Below, in pieces: positions 48,722-60,452 of a DNA stretch of 64,000 nt. Numbering within the stretch: position 1 is the stretch's first letter; each line of letters opens with the position of its first letter. The DNA is from Cordia subcordata (taxonomy: Eukaryota; Streptophyta; Magnoliopsida; Boraginales; Cordiaceae). The notes beneath the pieces were generated by a model. That model saw only the letters and a list, made by a program, of their open reading frames with translations, made no database searches and was not told where the DNA came from. The stretch covers positions 16,652,001 to 16,716,000 of the forward strand of contig JAPTOF010000005.1 in NCBI GenBank assembly GCA_028554755.1, given 5' to 3'. Made by a program: the position numbers and the translations under genes.

Positions 48722-49006
48722 GTACTTGGACCAGTGGAAAAAAAAAACCTACAAAGAGAATACGGATTTTTTTTTATCCAAATTTTAATATGCCATACAA
48801 AACCCATTATGGTTTCCAAAACGCGCAAAGCGCACTCCTGGAAAGCGGAACGCACTCCCGGAGGTACTTGGACCTGTGGGAAAAAAAAAAAACTTACAAA
48901 GAAAATACGGATTTTTTTTTACCCAAATTTTAATATGCCATACAAAACCCATTATGGTTTCCAAAATGTGCAAAGCGCACTCCAGGAAAGCGGAACGCAT
49001 TCCTGG
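48722..49006 (+). repeat. 142-bp tandem duplication of the left TIR
   Basis: GTACTTGGACC begins at 48722 and again at 48864, and the following 142 bases are repeated with scattered substitutions. The first unit carries ATCCAAATTTT where the second has ACCCAAATTTT. Two TIR copies in tandem at one end only. Confidence 0.85.
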
Positions 49007-49260
49007 AGTGCGGCCGCATTCTCGGAGTGCGTTGCTCATTCTCGAAGCACGTGCTGCCTTCCCGAAACGCGCCTACTTTTCCTAGCTTTTCCACGTACTC
49101 CCTGGCAGATTTGATTAGGTTGCAAGGAATTTATTCTTAACAGCGTATTCTGAGAGTGCATTTGCAGTGATTAGAAATATTTCCTGCCATCGGTCATACT
49201 CTAGTCACTTCACGTCATGAGAAATTTCAGAAATCCCATTCCCAAAATGCATTTTTTAAC

Positions 49261-49269
49261 CTATATAAA
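49261..49269 (+). promoter_or_regulatory. Putative TATA box of the MULE-type gene
   Basis: CTATATAAA, about 130 bases before the ATG at 49393 and 255 bases inside the left TIR zone. A short uORF (ATG 49288, 15 codons) may fall just before or at the start of the transcript. Confidence 0.5.
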
Positions 49270-49392
49270 CCTCAACCCTTTCCTCCATGAGCTCATTCAA
49301 TCCTTTACCCATCCTACAGCGTCTCACACACTAACCTTCTACCAAATTCCTTCCACTTCTCACTATAACTTTCTACCAAAGTACCTAAAAGA

Positions 49393-49850
49393 ATGAATTC
49401 AACTAAAGTTACTGCTCTTTTATACTACGACGGTCACAAAATAATAACCGATTATGGTCTTGATTATAAAAGTCCAAATATACCACGCAAAATCAAAATT
49501 CTTTCCAATACAACTTACAATCAATTCCTTTTCGTGTAATTAGAAAACTAGGATTGTGTCCAACCATTGATAGGGTTAACTTATGCTATTGGGACCCTAG
49601 ATGGGATGCTACATTGCAGCAGATTTATTATTATCCAAGTACAATAATTGATGATGAAAATTTGCAAGAGATGTATGGCACAACTCGTTGTAATTGGAAC
49701 CGTTATGTCGCGCACGGACTAGTGGACGTTCAGTGTAACAATGTGTATATATTGCAACCAATGGCCGACGTCCCATACCAGTCCAACATGCTGGACCTAA
49801 ACGCAGCACCATCTTATAATGAAGATAGACAAATTAAAATTACAACAACA
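49393..49850 (+). pseudogene. MULE transposase N-terminal-like frame, frameshifted
   Basis: From ATG 49393 the frame reads MNSTKVTALLYYDGHKIITD and continues to about 49532. There it must shift by one base into RVIRKLGLCPTIDRVNLCYW, DPRWDATLQQIYYYPSTIID and DDENLQEMYG. The pattern (V/L-YY-G at the start, a basic FR-IR-KLGL helix, a strand like LCYRYP, and a D(D)E(N)L-MYG end) resembles the ubiquitin/PB1-like N-terminal region of plant MULE-associated proteins. The stop at 49537 breaks it. No transposase core follows: from about 49850 the sequence is the complement of the PMD pseudogene. Family assignment is by pattern only. Confidence 0.45.
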
Positions 49851-49904
49851 GTGGTAGAGTTTGCCACTTTTTCCCTTTCCCCCAACCACAGTCCACTTTT
49901 GAAG

Positions 49905-50453
49905 TCAGAAGACCCTTTCATTGTGGTGGCGGCAAACCTGGATCACAAACCTGTCCCGCAGCTGAACGAAATTTATTGCGTTACCGACTATGTCAATACG
50001 ACCGGTACCGTCATCCATAACTCCATCTACATCAATCCCCATATAATCACAAATCATAACAACCCAGTCTTCCCTCGAACATACAACCGTATCAAGCACC
50101 GGAACAGGTCTATGGATCACGGGAAAACCCCAATAGATGGCTACATCCTGCAGGGTAACGGTGGCCTCCCCTATGACTAAATGAAATGTGTGGGTCTCCG
50201 CTCGCCACCTCTTAATCATAGCAGTAATCAGCTCGCGGTTAAGCTAATGGTGGCAGGATTTATAACACCCATAGAATCCCGTTCCGACCAACTACTGTTG
50301 TACCAACGGGTGTTCTGGATCCTTAAACGAAGCTCGATCTGACTTATAGTATCTAAAGCTACCCAAGTAATGCGGATCCTGCAAATACTGGATCCGGTGG
50401 TCCATACAATGGCATAACAATGTATTGTCTACTGGACTCGGTCGACTTTTCAT
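49905..50453 (-). pseudogene. Plant mobile domain (PMD, MAIN-like) pseudogene
   Basis: From ATG 50453 on the minus strand: MKSRPSPVDNTLLC, then the PMD core LVGTGFYGCY, ELITAMIKRWRAETHTFHL, GEATVTLQDVAIYWGFPVIH. The G-E-(A/M)-T-V-T-L-Q-D-V and R-W-R-(P)-E-T-H-T-F-H strings are hallmarks of the aminotransferase-like plant mobile domain found in MAIN/MAIL proteins and in transposons. Two in-frame TAG stops (after HPLVQQ and after SCHH) and loss of the second half of the domain make it non-functional. It runs head-on into the plus-strand frame ending near 49850. Confidence 0.78.
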
Positions 50454-50518
50454 AATGAATCCTAAAATAAAAAAATTTCAATTTTGAGTAATAGTTGTTG
50501 TAAAATTATTATTATTAG

Positions 50519-50586
50519 CAGTAGTAGTAGTAATAATAATAACAGTTATAACAACAACAACAATAGCAGCAACAACAACAACAACG

Positions 50587-50647
<61 letters not shown>

Positions 50648-50656
50648 TAACAACAG
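50519..50656 (+). repeat. Trinucleotide (AAC/AAT/AGC)n microsatellite
   Basis: About 45 triplets, mostly AAC then AAT, with interruptions. Poly-N or poly-C/Y frames reading through it are repeat artefacts. Confidence 0.9.
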
Positions 50657-51544
50657 CAACAATAACAAATTAATAACATTGTATAAACAATAATAACAAT
50701 AATACCATTAATAACAATGGTAATCATAATCATAATCATAATTATCAACTAACTTAACATTTTTAAATTGCTAAATTCTAAATTTTCTACAATTAATTAA
50801 CTTTACTTTAATCATAAATTTAAATCTCTAATTTATTAAATAACTACCTTCTTAAATTATTAATTTCCTAAACTAACAACAATTAAATTACAAATTAACA
50901 AATCAACATCATGACTCAAAATTGAATTAAATTAAACTACCAAACAAAATTACACAAGCTAAAAACAAATTATATAACTTAAAATATAAAATATAATTAC
51001 AAAAAACAACATAAAATAAATAACTTACAAGATAGAAGCTAAATCCTTCGCAGTGAGGCTGAAAACTAAGAATTTTTTGACTGGAGGTAGAGGAAAATCT
51101 TTGAAATCAATTGGGGGGGTGTGGGAAGCAAATGGCCGTTTGGCTGAATTTATGGAGAGCAGTCGCGCTCTAGGAGCATAGACTGCATTCTGGGAATGCA
51201 CCGCATTTTTGGACGTGTTTCCAGAACGAGGTCTGCATTCCTGGAGCGTGGCTGCGTTCAAATTTTGAATTTTTTGGTTATTTTGTATGATACGCGTTCT
51301 CGGAATGCATTTTGGGCGTTTTAGAAACCAAAATGGGTTATTTTTAAAACCCTACCGTAAATTGAGTTAGTTTTGTATGGCATATTAAAATTTGGGTAAA
51401 AAAATAAAACGAAAAGAGTACTACTCTCCTTAGTACTATAAGTGTTAATCCAAAAAGTAAACAAGAGTTGAGGACCAAAACTTACCACAGCTTTACAAAA
51501 GCAAAAACTAGTACTTTGCAATAATTTGAAGGTACTTGCAAACT

Positions 51545-51778
51545 AAGGGGTTTGGATTAGCTTTTTTTCAAGAAAAAGTACTTTTTTTTCCTGAAAAAGT
51601 TACTTTAAATTTGCAATAACTATTTGGTTTAGCTTACAAAAAAGCTAAAACTCCGAAAAACAACTCAAATATAGTTTTTTTTTTAGAAGCTAGAATTTTC
51701 AGCTTTTCAAAAAAAACTGTTTTTCAAAAACTGTTAAAAAAAGTACTTTAAAAAAAAAACCAATCCAAACGGCCCTAA
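51545..51778. mobile_element. AT-rich foldback MITE
   Basis: The left end TAAGGGGTTTGGATTAGCTTTTT and the right end CCAATCCAAACGGCCCTAAAG are imperfect inverted complements. The interior is rich in AAAAGTACTTT and AGCTTTTCAAAAA words that pair along the length. It lies 0.4 kb downstream of the COL16-like gene. No target duplication resolved. Confidence 0.55.
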
Positions 51779-52160
51779 AGGTGATTTCAGCTTTTAGTAG
51801 GTTGACATGTATCTCGATGTACAAGAGTGGGTCAAGAATTCTCTTGCAATATTATAAACAAAATTCAATAACTGCAAATTATTATTAATTTTTTTATAAT
51901 GATATCAATTGGTCATTAGCAACCATTGAATCTTGTTTATAATCATAATAAATCCATGGTCAAGAAAAACTGGTAAAGAAACAGATAGAGAGAGAGAGAC
52001 TAGAAACTTGTAACTCCTATGCTAAAACACAAAACTTTCACAGTATTTGCTATGCATATATATATAAATTGCTACTTTACAGACATCTTATAACATGGAA
52101 CAATTTTATGTTCTAAGCCAAGCTTACTAATCACGTAATTAAACTCGTTGCTGTTGGCAG

Positions 52161-54049
52161 TTATTTATTAAGCAAAGGAAAACTTGATGATGCTGCAAAA
52201 TTTGCCCTCTTGACAAACCTCCCTTTCATTCTAGGCCTCTTTTCAGCATTCAATTTCCTAACCTCGTACCTAATCTTCTTGGAAAACAATCTCGTCCGAC
52301 GCTTCTCTCTGTACCTTGACACCCTCGCTTCTCTCCCTACAATCATAGTTGGAGAATGCCCCATTATTCTAGCATCTCCATAGTGATGTACTGTCCCACA
52401 TGTGCCCTGAAAAAGATTCACCATTGTCGTGTTAACAAAACTTATGATGTTCCATTTAAAACTAATCAGTGTTAAATGAGCTAGCTCGAAATCTTATACA
52501 CAGCTTTTGTAGAGTCACTACAAGCCAATAGTTATATATATTGTGTCCTAGTTACATCAGTATAACAAATTTAATTACTTGTACTTAGCCAAGCGTAAGG
52601 GTTTTTAATGAAACTAAGCCTTGATGTTACATTTGAAAGAATAGCTAAGGTTTATAACACTTAAAAGCATAACTAATGAATTTCACACTTGGAAGTGTAG
52701 TTAATATAATTAATATAAGTGCGTGCACACAAAATGATATTCAAAATTTGTTAAATTTTGAGGTGTAACAAATGTATTTTTAAAATTTTTTATTATCCTA
52801 GAAAATTAGATATAAAAATTACAATATAAATATTACTGTTGAAAATTTAATAAATATTTTATTCTGCATAAAACCGTAACCAAAATAAAATTTGCTGTTT
52901 TTACCTCCTATGCTTGACCCAGCGTAACAAAAATGCATAATCATTAGGCTAAAATCTTGTAGTGCGGTCATTTAAGGTGTATAGCAAACGTACCATGCAA
53001 TAAGGCCAGCACTCCAAGGAGTCAAATTCAGGCCGTTCACCATTAATCCACGGAGACTTTTGGTCTGCCCAAGCTGTGATAACACTCTCATGATTCAGCC
53101 TCAGCAAAATCTTCTTTTCTTTCTTCTTCACATCATCATCTTCATAACCCTTCACAATTATCTGTTCAGGTTCTGCTTTAACATCTTCTTCAGCACATGT
53201 CAGCTGAGAATTATCATCTTCAAAATTTAGCATAAATGGTTCTCTTGTAACATCTATTTCCACATCAAGGTCTTGAGCCATTAAAACTTTTGCTTCATCA
53301 CCATCATCATCTTCAACTTTAACTTTTCCAGAACCCATTGAAGAATTGATAAAATCATTCTCTTTGCAATCCACTAGCCCCAGCCCTTCCATGTCGAATG
53401 ACTCATCATCAAACCCTTGGCCTAGTAGGCTTTCTACATCAGCTGCAAAGTCTGCAAGATCCATATCAGATGGGAGAGAACCATGAAGCTGATCATTCAT
53501 ATCATTGCTGGAATCATGTAGCATCGGTTCACATTTGTTTTCAACTGCAGCAGTGATCTCCCCATCGTTATTAGTGGCGTTTGCTGCTTCATTTGAAGGG
53601 GTAGAAGTGCATAATTCAGCAACAAACGGATCGAAAATCGGAACCCTATAGAGAAGCTGCTCTTCAGGCTCTTCATGAGAGGTTTCATCACTGAAAATCT
53701 CAGGCACAAGGTGGAAAGAAGTACTATTTCTAGCTGGCTCTTCAAACTTTGCTTTTGCAAGATTTTTATGCCTTGGCGTACGAGCTTTTCTGGTAAAACC
53801 ATGGAGCCATGAAGGCGCAGAAGCCTCCAGAGGAGCTTCTCTGGGGAGCTTATTGGATGCAGTCTTGAGACGAACCCTTTCGTGCCTGCGAGCCAAAGAG
53901 TTTGCTGAGTGGACTGAGGCATCGCAATCTTGGCACAGGAAAGCATCATCAGCAGCACAATACCATCTAGCCCTTCTCCTTATGCAATTATCACATGGCC
54001 TAGCAGTCTTGCCACCAACTGCGTTGGCTAATTTTCTGTCTGAAATCAT
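52161..54049 (-). CDS. COL16-like: CONSTANS-like transcription factor, COL16 type (one B-box + CCT)
   Basis: Two exons, 54049-52994 and 52406-52161, joined in phase 0 across a 587-bp GT-AG intron, encode 433 residues. After [20 protein letters not shown] comes one complete B-box with the C-X2-C, C-X2-C and H ligands ([30 protein letters not shown]). [11 protein letters not shown] follows, then a long acidic middle (for example [18 protein letters not shown]). Exon 2 holds the CCT domain ([40 protein letters not shown]), used for DNA or NF-Y partner binding and nuclear import. The domain order and motifs match the COL6/7/8/16 group, which is linked to light and flowering or branching control and pigment regulation. 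The start is the Met before SDRKLANAV; no ATG precedes it in the visible leader. The intron contains a MITE. Confidence 0.93.
52516..52964. mobile_element. MITE-like element in the COL16-like intron
   Basis: It begins CACTACAAGCCAATAG and ends GGCTAAAATCTTGTAGTG, giving a 9-bp perfect terminal inverted repeat CACTACAAG/CTTGTAGTG. About 449 bp, non-coding. A related copy hosts copia copy 1 (29385-29798 plus 35175-35293). The CACTA-like ends suggest a CACTA or Mutator MITE; no target duplication is visible. It occupies most of the intron without touching the splice sites. Confidence 0.65.
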
Positions 54050-54260
54050 TAGATACTTTTTGCCTCTTACAATCAACACTTCAAAAGTAAAGATGCTTAT
54101 AAGCAATGTGAAATTCACAAAAAAGGGCACACAGGGTTTTGTGAACGCACTTTATGTATTGAGTCTGCTGGTCGGATGGAAGTTTTTTCCTTTTTTTTTT
54201 TTTTTTCCCTTCTGTGCGAGATAAAGTCGGTTACGTTAACACTGATATCGAGGGTAGAGG

Positions 54261-54270
54261 TTTTATATAT
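54261..54270 (-). promoter_or_regulatory. Putative TATA box of the COL16-like gene
   Basis: ATATATAAAA on the minus strand, about 210 bases before the ATG. The leader between them has no ATG on the coding strand and carries a poly-purine stretch (T run on plus at 54190-54207). Confidence 0.4.
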
Positions 54271-54990
54271 GAGTATGGTCTTATATATTGAGGCTGTAAA
54301 AGTGTTAAAGCAACAATTTTCAGGCCTAGAGATACATGGAAAGTTCTCTAAAAATGTAATAGGAAATTGGTTGAGTTTGCACTTTATGTGTGGTGTTCAA
54401 ACACAGGTGCAAAGGCATGAGAGGGGTGTGACCCACAGTGGTGCACTTTTCCTGCAAATTTAAGGGAGTTTTTCAAGTCAGTCTTTTTGGGTGGGACCCA
54501 CCTCCAGGCCTTATCTTTTGTTCAATTGGCTGAGCTAATAAACTTAATCCAAATTGCTACATTCTCATTGGCTACAATCTTGATCACTGGATTTCCATGT
54601 GGGGCTGTTGATGATGAAGCTGAAAATTAGTCATCGTTTGATCTGATCTTATTTTTCGTTCTCCTGTCAACTTCATCCTAATTGAAATTGAAGGGGACAC
54701 TTTTTTGTATTATTGCCTATTTTCAATTATGTGTCTAATGCTGAGCAGAAGGCTACAGTGCGGTCGGCTTTCTCTCTTCCAGCTCTCACTCTCAGTGATC
54801 TCTGTGTCTCATTCATTGATACAGAATATATATAAAATACATTAATGAGTGATTAACAGTTTTCTATGTGAAAAAGAGCGCACAGAGTGCTACATTTGAT
54901 GTGCCAACCTTATTGGGACAAAAGATAAAAAGGATAAGCGGAGGTGCCAACATCTGAGAGCAGCACTCTGTGTTGCTACATATTTTATTT

Positions 54991-55332
54991 AGAATAAATT
55001 ATATATTACCTGTACTCTAATTTACGTGCATTACAAGATCAGTAGTTAATTCATACATCTTTCTGTATATGTGCACTATACCCCTGTAGTATTAAAATTC
55101 GCTAATTATTTCGTGAAGTTTTTAAAAGTGTACAAAATATCGCCTGTCATCATATATTTCAGAGGGTATTTTGCATATTTTTAAGAATTTCAAAAGGGTA
55201 ATTAGCTAATTTGGATACTACATGGATATAGTGAACATAGGTCAAAGTATAAGAGGGTAATTAATTAGTTTTGATACTATAGGGGTATGATGCACAAAGG
55301 TGAAATTACGGGGGTAATATGCAATTTACTCA
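54991..55332. mobile_element. MITE with long inverted arms upstream of COL16-like
   Basis: The left arm (AATAAATTATATATTACCTG, then GTGCACTATACCCCTGTAGT and ATTCGCTAATTA) is the imperfect reverse complement of the right arm, which ends GGGGGTAATATGCAATTTAC. Both arms are about 150 bases, making a near-palindromic 340-bp element. It lies about 0.9 kb upstream of the COL16-like start and could supply small RNAs or promoter variation. Confidence 0.65.
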
Positions 55333-57449
55333 ATTAGGAATGGTAATGGTCCGGAAGTTTGTCAAAAACTTTAAATTCCTCACAAAAATTAATTGGCCAA
55401 TGGAAGGAGTAGATAAGAACATTATGAGATGGTCATAAATCTTGACATTTTTCATGTCAGACTAATACATTTTGTCACACTCTCCTAACATATAACCGGA
55501 AATAATACCTACACCACTTGATGGGACTTGGATGGATGTGTGACCCAGAACAATTGATGGGACAACAAGACCGTGAATAGATGCAGATCTAGTAAACTGT
55601 TTGCAGAAATGGAGCACAACGTGAATAGAGTGTACACGATGAACAATAGTTGGGTGGGTCATGCATGGATGAAAATCAATTAGTCAATAGAAAAAAAAAA
55701 AAAAAAAAAGCCCAAAACCTTATAAGGTAATCTTAGATCTTGAGATTTTTTATGTAGGATTATTATATGTTGTAACACACATCAAACTCGACTAGTATAA
55801 TGATTTGAAGGATTGTGGCGCGCTAAACCCATTTTACTTAATTGTGTTTTGTTGACAAAAATTTTGTGTAATTTCAAAACTTGTTAATGTTGCCTATATT
55901 TTTAAAAATGTTGCACAATCACTTTATTAATTGAAGGTTTTATGCAACATTATTTATGTTGTAAGAGAAATTAGAAGATTCTGAAACACACGGATAAGAT
56001 GCATATTGATCAGGATTTTGGTGATACTTAAGTACAAACGTCCTTTTCTTTCGGTCATTCAAGAGAATTAAGTGTAGGGTGCCAAGCTCACTGTTCACTA
56101 TAATTCTCAGTGTAGTATTTTCATGAGGCAATTGAGAGAGAATAGAATTGAGATTTGAAGAAGTTTAGATAAATAAGTACCGAAGTTTCCATCTCATCTA
56201 AAAGTTTAATCTTGTAGAAATAATATTAGTTTATTTATTTATTGTGTTAACACGCCCCCTCATGTACAGCATAATTTGTTTAGAACTTCTACATAGACAT
56301 TTAATAATTTTTTTTAAAATGGGTGACGATAAGGATCAAACCTGAGTCCATTCTATTTTTAGGCTCTAGTATCATATTAAAGTTACTACCTTATCTAAAA
56401 ACTTAAATTTGTAGAGAGAATATTTGTTTTTTTATTTATTATGTTAATAATAAGTAAAATTTTGCAGACACTGCAAATCTAGCTAGCAGCTTTAAGTACT
56501 TGTACGAGTTTGGCATATAAATTTTAGGAAGCATGCCAAGGTTTATGTAATGAAAATGACTCATTTTTCTCAATTGTTGCCGCGAATCCCCTCTTAGAGA
56601 CATCAACAATAATAATGTTTGTCGAAAGAGAGAGAACATAAATGGTGTTACTACAATAAATAACAAGAACATACAATCCAAGAAGAAATTTCTAGAATTG
56701 ACAATTGCCATACTAAAAGGTCGTCATGTAATGCTAATTTACTTAGTCGTAGATATTTAATCTGCAGGAAACAGACGAACCATCAAAGTAACATTAGGTT
56801 AGCATTTCACAAGGCTTGAAGAAATTCAAGCAAAATTTTGGAATAAACTCTATCGCTTTCAACTCTTTCAAAAGTTAATCCACATACTTATTACAAAAAT
56901 ATACTCTTTTCATGAAAAGTACTTTTATGCAAGGGGAAAAAGAAATCCTAATGGGCCTTAAATCATAGAGAAGCCTCCTCCCTCACCCGAGACCGCCATT
57001 TTCAGATAAGATAAAAAGCATTAATCAAAATTGGTCAAGAGTCATGAATTAATAGGAATTTTTTTTAAAAAAAAAAGGGAAGGAAGAAGAAGTTTCATTT
57101 TTGATGTGTGGTACCTGAGCATAACATTGTGCAACTAGCAGAAACAGCATAGACTGGATACTTGCTTACTTTCTATCATTTTCACCAACAGTTTCACAAC
57201 ATAGCCAAAATGCTATGTGGCTATATGTGATCTAACTATTGAATCAATGAAGAAAAAAACTAACTTAATCTCTCTGCATTTTAAGGGGTCTAGCATCTGC
57301 TTGCAAGTCCCCAGTTTCCCTCTATATGTGTGTGTTGTGTGTGAAAACAGATAATTTTAATGAACTACAACAGCTAACTCCCTGAAGGATAAATACTATA
57401 ATTTATAGCACCAGTGGCCGCTTCGAGCAGTATATGTCTCAGTACAGAA
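55333..57449. other. Intergenic, LTR-like repeat fragments, no gene seen
   Basis: Two diverged copies of one repeat occur at about 55385-55480 and 55675-55790 (AATTAATTGGCCAATGGAAG and AATCAATTAGTCAATAG, then TTATGAGATGGTCATAAATC-type and ATGT(C/A)(A/G)G(A/G)(C/T)TA-TA words). Words from a second dispersed repeat (TTTATTTATTGTGTTAACAC plus GCCCCCTCATG) lie at 56230-56290. These look like decayed LTRs. The last 100 bases before 57449 probably include the HMT 3' UTR. Confidence 0.45.
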
Positions 57450-60400
57450 TCAGCATTCCTCTTTAAGCGCTTTTGAAATGGCACGTACTGTCGAAGGAGT
57501 GGTTCGACAACAGCCACCGATGAGCTTAGCTCCTGCATCACGCCACTTTGTGGCAAATAGCTCAAGCTTCCCATTGCCAAAGCATTTTGATGGCTGCCAA
57601 TACAAGCAAAATAAGGAAATTAGGAAACTAGGAAAATGGTGAGTAGATTGCTGCAAGCAGTAGCACAAACTTTCATTAAGTGGTATAGGAATAAGGAATA
57701 CACCACATTCTCTAAACTTGGGGTATGTTCAGAAGGGACTAAAGACAGAAAGTTAAATTTCTAGAAATAAATTGAACTTACCAGCCACTTTTTGCCTATA
57801 CCATCATATATCTCCCCACTATTGGGATATACGACTATTGGTTTCGTTGTCAACTGTTGAAAAAGCATTGAGGATCAAAATTGTCTCCAATTCACGAACA
57901 ACTAAATCTTGATCATGTTTATTCTATATGATATTGAATTGATGCATCAATTAAGTTCTTCATTTACCTCTTTAAATTTTTGTACGAGACTGAGAATAAA
58001 CTGAGGTGGAGCACAATTTATTCCAACTGCACCAACTGTGTCGCTCTTATTTATGAGATCAAGACATTCCTCGAAGCTTTCTCCTGATGGCGCATTTTCA
58101 CCATCGACACTGCTGAAACAAATCCAAGATGGTATCTGCACATTTTCTTGTTCGAGCAACTCCAGACAGGCCTGCCAATTGAATTTCAGAAGGTGAGATA
58201 TCTGGAACTACGGAAGTGAAGCCTAAACCTCTGGAATTTCGGGTTGAGGTGAAAACAGTTTTCTTCTCACCAAACATATTCTGTTATACATAATATATTT
58301 TCATTAAAAGTGAACATCTTCACGTGATGCATTTAGAGGCATATGCGGTTATGATGTTTTCAGAAGTCCATCATATCAAGAATTATGTGGAACCAGATAT
58401 AATAAAGATTCAGCTGGTTCTGCATTTATAATGCTTTATGTACTCGTCAATAGCATGCAAAACAGGTTACATATCTTTTTCTTCCATGGATGCAAAAGAT
58501 AATAGGACGCCTTTCCATGATTTAACCCCAAAAAGAAATGCTTAACTCCATACTTATTTAGCTAATCCTACTAGAGAGCAGTATTCATTCTTTCATTAAT
58601 GCAGCATCCATGGTGCCTAATGCAGTCACATGTTTCCAGTTCTATATACGAGACTGTAGCCCTGTTTTAGAATAATTTTCTGTTAAATGCAGGCCATGAA
58701 CAAGAAACAATGACTTCCGGTATCGTGTACAATGTCTTTATTAAAAAAATCAAAACACTTATTATGATATGGCAATATACGGACATATGTTTTGAGCTTT
58801 ACTGGTGCAAATAAAGATTATCATTGTTCTACAAAACTTGATCTCCAGAAAACCATGTCTGCATTCATGATCATATTCGAATAAAAGATTCATTTTGTGG
58901 GAATAATCATATTAGAATAAGATATTGAGTTTATATCCAGAAAGAGTCATAATATCACGTTAAGGATACTTTAGAAAACTAACTAATGATTTGAAGGATT
59001 AATATTTTAACTGAAATTTCAAGAACCTGTGAATCGCAGAGATTAATAACTTTCTTTCTGACAGAAGCACTTAACAGAGAAAATAGAAGCACTGTATCCC
59101 TCGAACAGGATCTAGTGAAACCATATCTTTCACGTATTTTGCGCTTTAACGGCCTTAATAGACATCCTTAATGTGTTACATTGATAGAAGAGCATACCTG
59201 AGCTTCAAGTTTGTTGGGAATGGTCTCAAAGGCTAGCAAATCAGGCCCTGCTTCCACGAGAACTTGCAGTCTGCGTCGATGGAAATCTTTGAGCTTATCC
59301 AAAGTTACACTTGATCCATAGTTCCCACTAAAAGTATAAGCAGAAAGGCATCAGTAACAAAAATATAATACAGCAAAGCATCTTAATCGAGTCTACAACT
59401 ACTTCCAGGGCTCCATGTTCATTCGAATTCGCACACTACATTTCAGTCACTACAAACTCTGATCACCTGTATTCTGAGCCATCTGCGAGGTAAGCGCCGT
59501 AGCTCCCGATGGAGGCTGCAACCAGAGCCCTGTTGTAGCCATGTCCTGGATTCCTTTCCGTGGCGTCCCAGAACTTATCGCGGGCATCAATAGCCAACTT
59601 GACACTCTTTCGCAACAATGACTGTGCTTCTTCAATGGATAGTCCCCTGGAGAGAAATCCTGGAATTGTTGCCTGTTGCCACACAACAAAAACCAAATCC
59701 AAATCAAAATGCAAGAGATTCAGTATTATTATTAACACTCTCTTTTATTTTTCAACAAGCACTATGATATCCACAGATTTAAAATTACTGATTCAGAAAA
59801 TCGGTTTCACACGTCAATTTAGAATTTCCCTGTCCATAGAGCATCTTGTACTTGATGTAAAAATTATTCTGTTCACGTTATAAAAAAACTTGACAATGAT
59901 CATCATTATAGATGAAATAAAACCACACCTCTGTTACAAAAGTTATAAAAAAAAATGCCCAGGTGACAGACCTGATAAGATGCTGTTATTAATATATCTG
60001 CACCTGCTTCCAGATATTCCATGTGCACCTGCAAATATTGAAACAAACAAACAAAATTCAATCACGTGAACTAAGAAAATACCAGCAACCATCACCATTT
60101 CGCCGCATATCTTCAAACTAAAAATTCAATGACCCATGACAACATCGATATAGTCTCTGTTCGAAACTCTTTCTTTTATACCACCCGAATACATACATAC
60201 ATAAACATATATACATGTATATGTATATGTATGTATGTATGTATGCATGTATATGACTCAAACAAGTTACGTTACCCTTTTGATGAGGTCAGGTTCTTTG
60301 ATCAAGCAAACAGCGCTCCACAAAGGGTCATTGATGCATGCGCCATGCTTCTCTAGCTGCGTCGCAAAACCGCCGTCCACGACCGCGCAACCACCCGCCT

Positions 60401-60452
60401 TCTCGATCAGATCTTCCAACAATGTGGTATTAGTTGCCTCTTCAATCCTCAT
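57450..60452 (-). CDS. HMT3-like: Homocysteine S-methyltransferase
   Basis: Seven exons (60452-60276, 60028-59972, 59672-59467, 59327-59198, 58171-57968, 57853-57782, 57593-57450), all with GT-AG borders and consistent phases, encode 329 residues, the usual length for plant HMTs. The enzyme moves a methyl group from S-methylmethionine (or S-adenosylmethionine) to homocysteine, giving methionine. Family motifs run in order: GGCAVVDGGFATQLEKHG, DPLWSA, EYLEAGADILITASYQATIP, VAASIGSYGAYLADGSEY, LLAFETIPN, WICFSSVDGE, VGINCAPPQF, VVYPNSGE, and GAKLIGGCCRTTP. The Cys of GINC and the Cys pair of GGCCR are the zinc and substrate ligands. The only ATG in frame near the 5' end is at 60452. No signal peptide is seen, so it is probably cytosolic. 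HMT3 versus HMT2 orthology is not resolved. Confidence 0.95.

Larger units (their letters stand above)
48722..51421. mobile_element. Mutator-like TIR element carrying PMD and MULE-type gene remnants
   Basis: A left inverted repeat (ACCCAAATTTTAATATGCCA, TACAAAACCCATTATGGTTT at about 48918-48963) is complementary to a right arm at about 51300-51405 (AAACCAAAATGGGTTATTTT, TTTTGTATGGCATATTAAAA). Subterminal zones on both sides are rich in short CGCATTC(C/T)(G/T)GAG-type repeats. Inside lie a plus-strand gene with its own TATA box and, facing it, a minus-strand plant-mobile-domain pseudogene. Long TIRs with genes inside suggest a Mutator-like element. The exact outer ends and the 9-11-bp target duplication could not be fixed. 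Confidence 0.6.

Noticed and set aside
49554..50180. 208-codon plus-strand frame as one protein
   Set aside because: Its first part fits a MULE N-terminal-like domain, but from about 49850 on it is the complement of the PMD coding sequence, so it is not one real protein.
50515..50748. Poly-Asn / poly-Cys frames
   Set aside because: Products of a trinucleotide microsatellite.
51025..51261. 78-codon minus-strand frame in the right subterminal zone of the Mutator-like element
   Set aside because: Its N-terminal half is the subterminal repeat zone; the later part looks protein-like but matches nothing I know, and no splice link to the PMD frame was seen.
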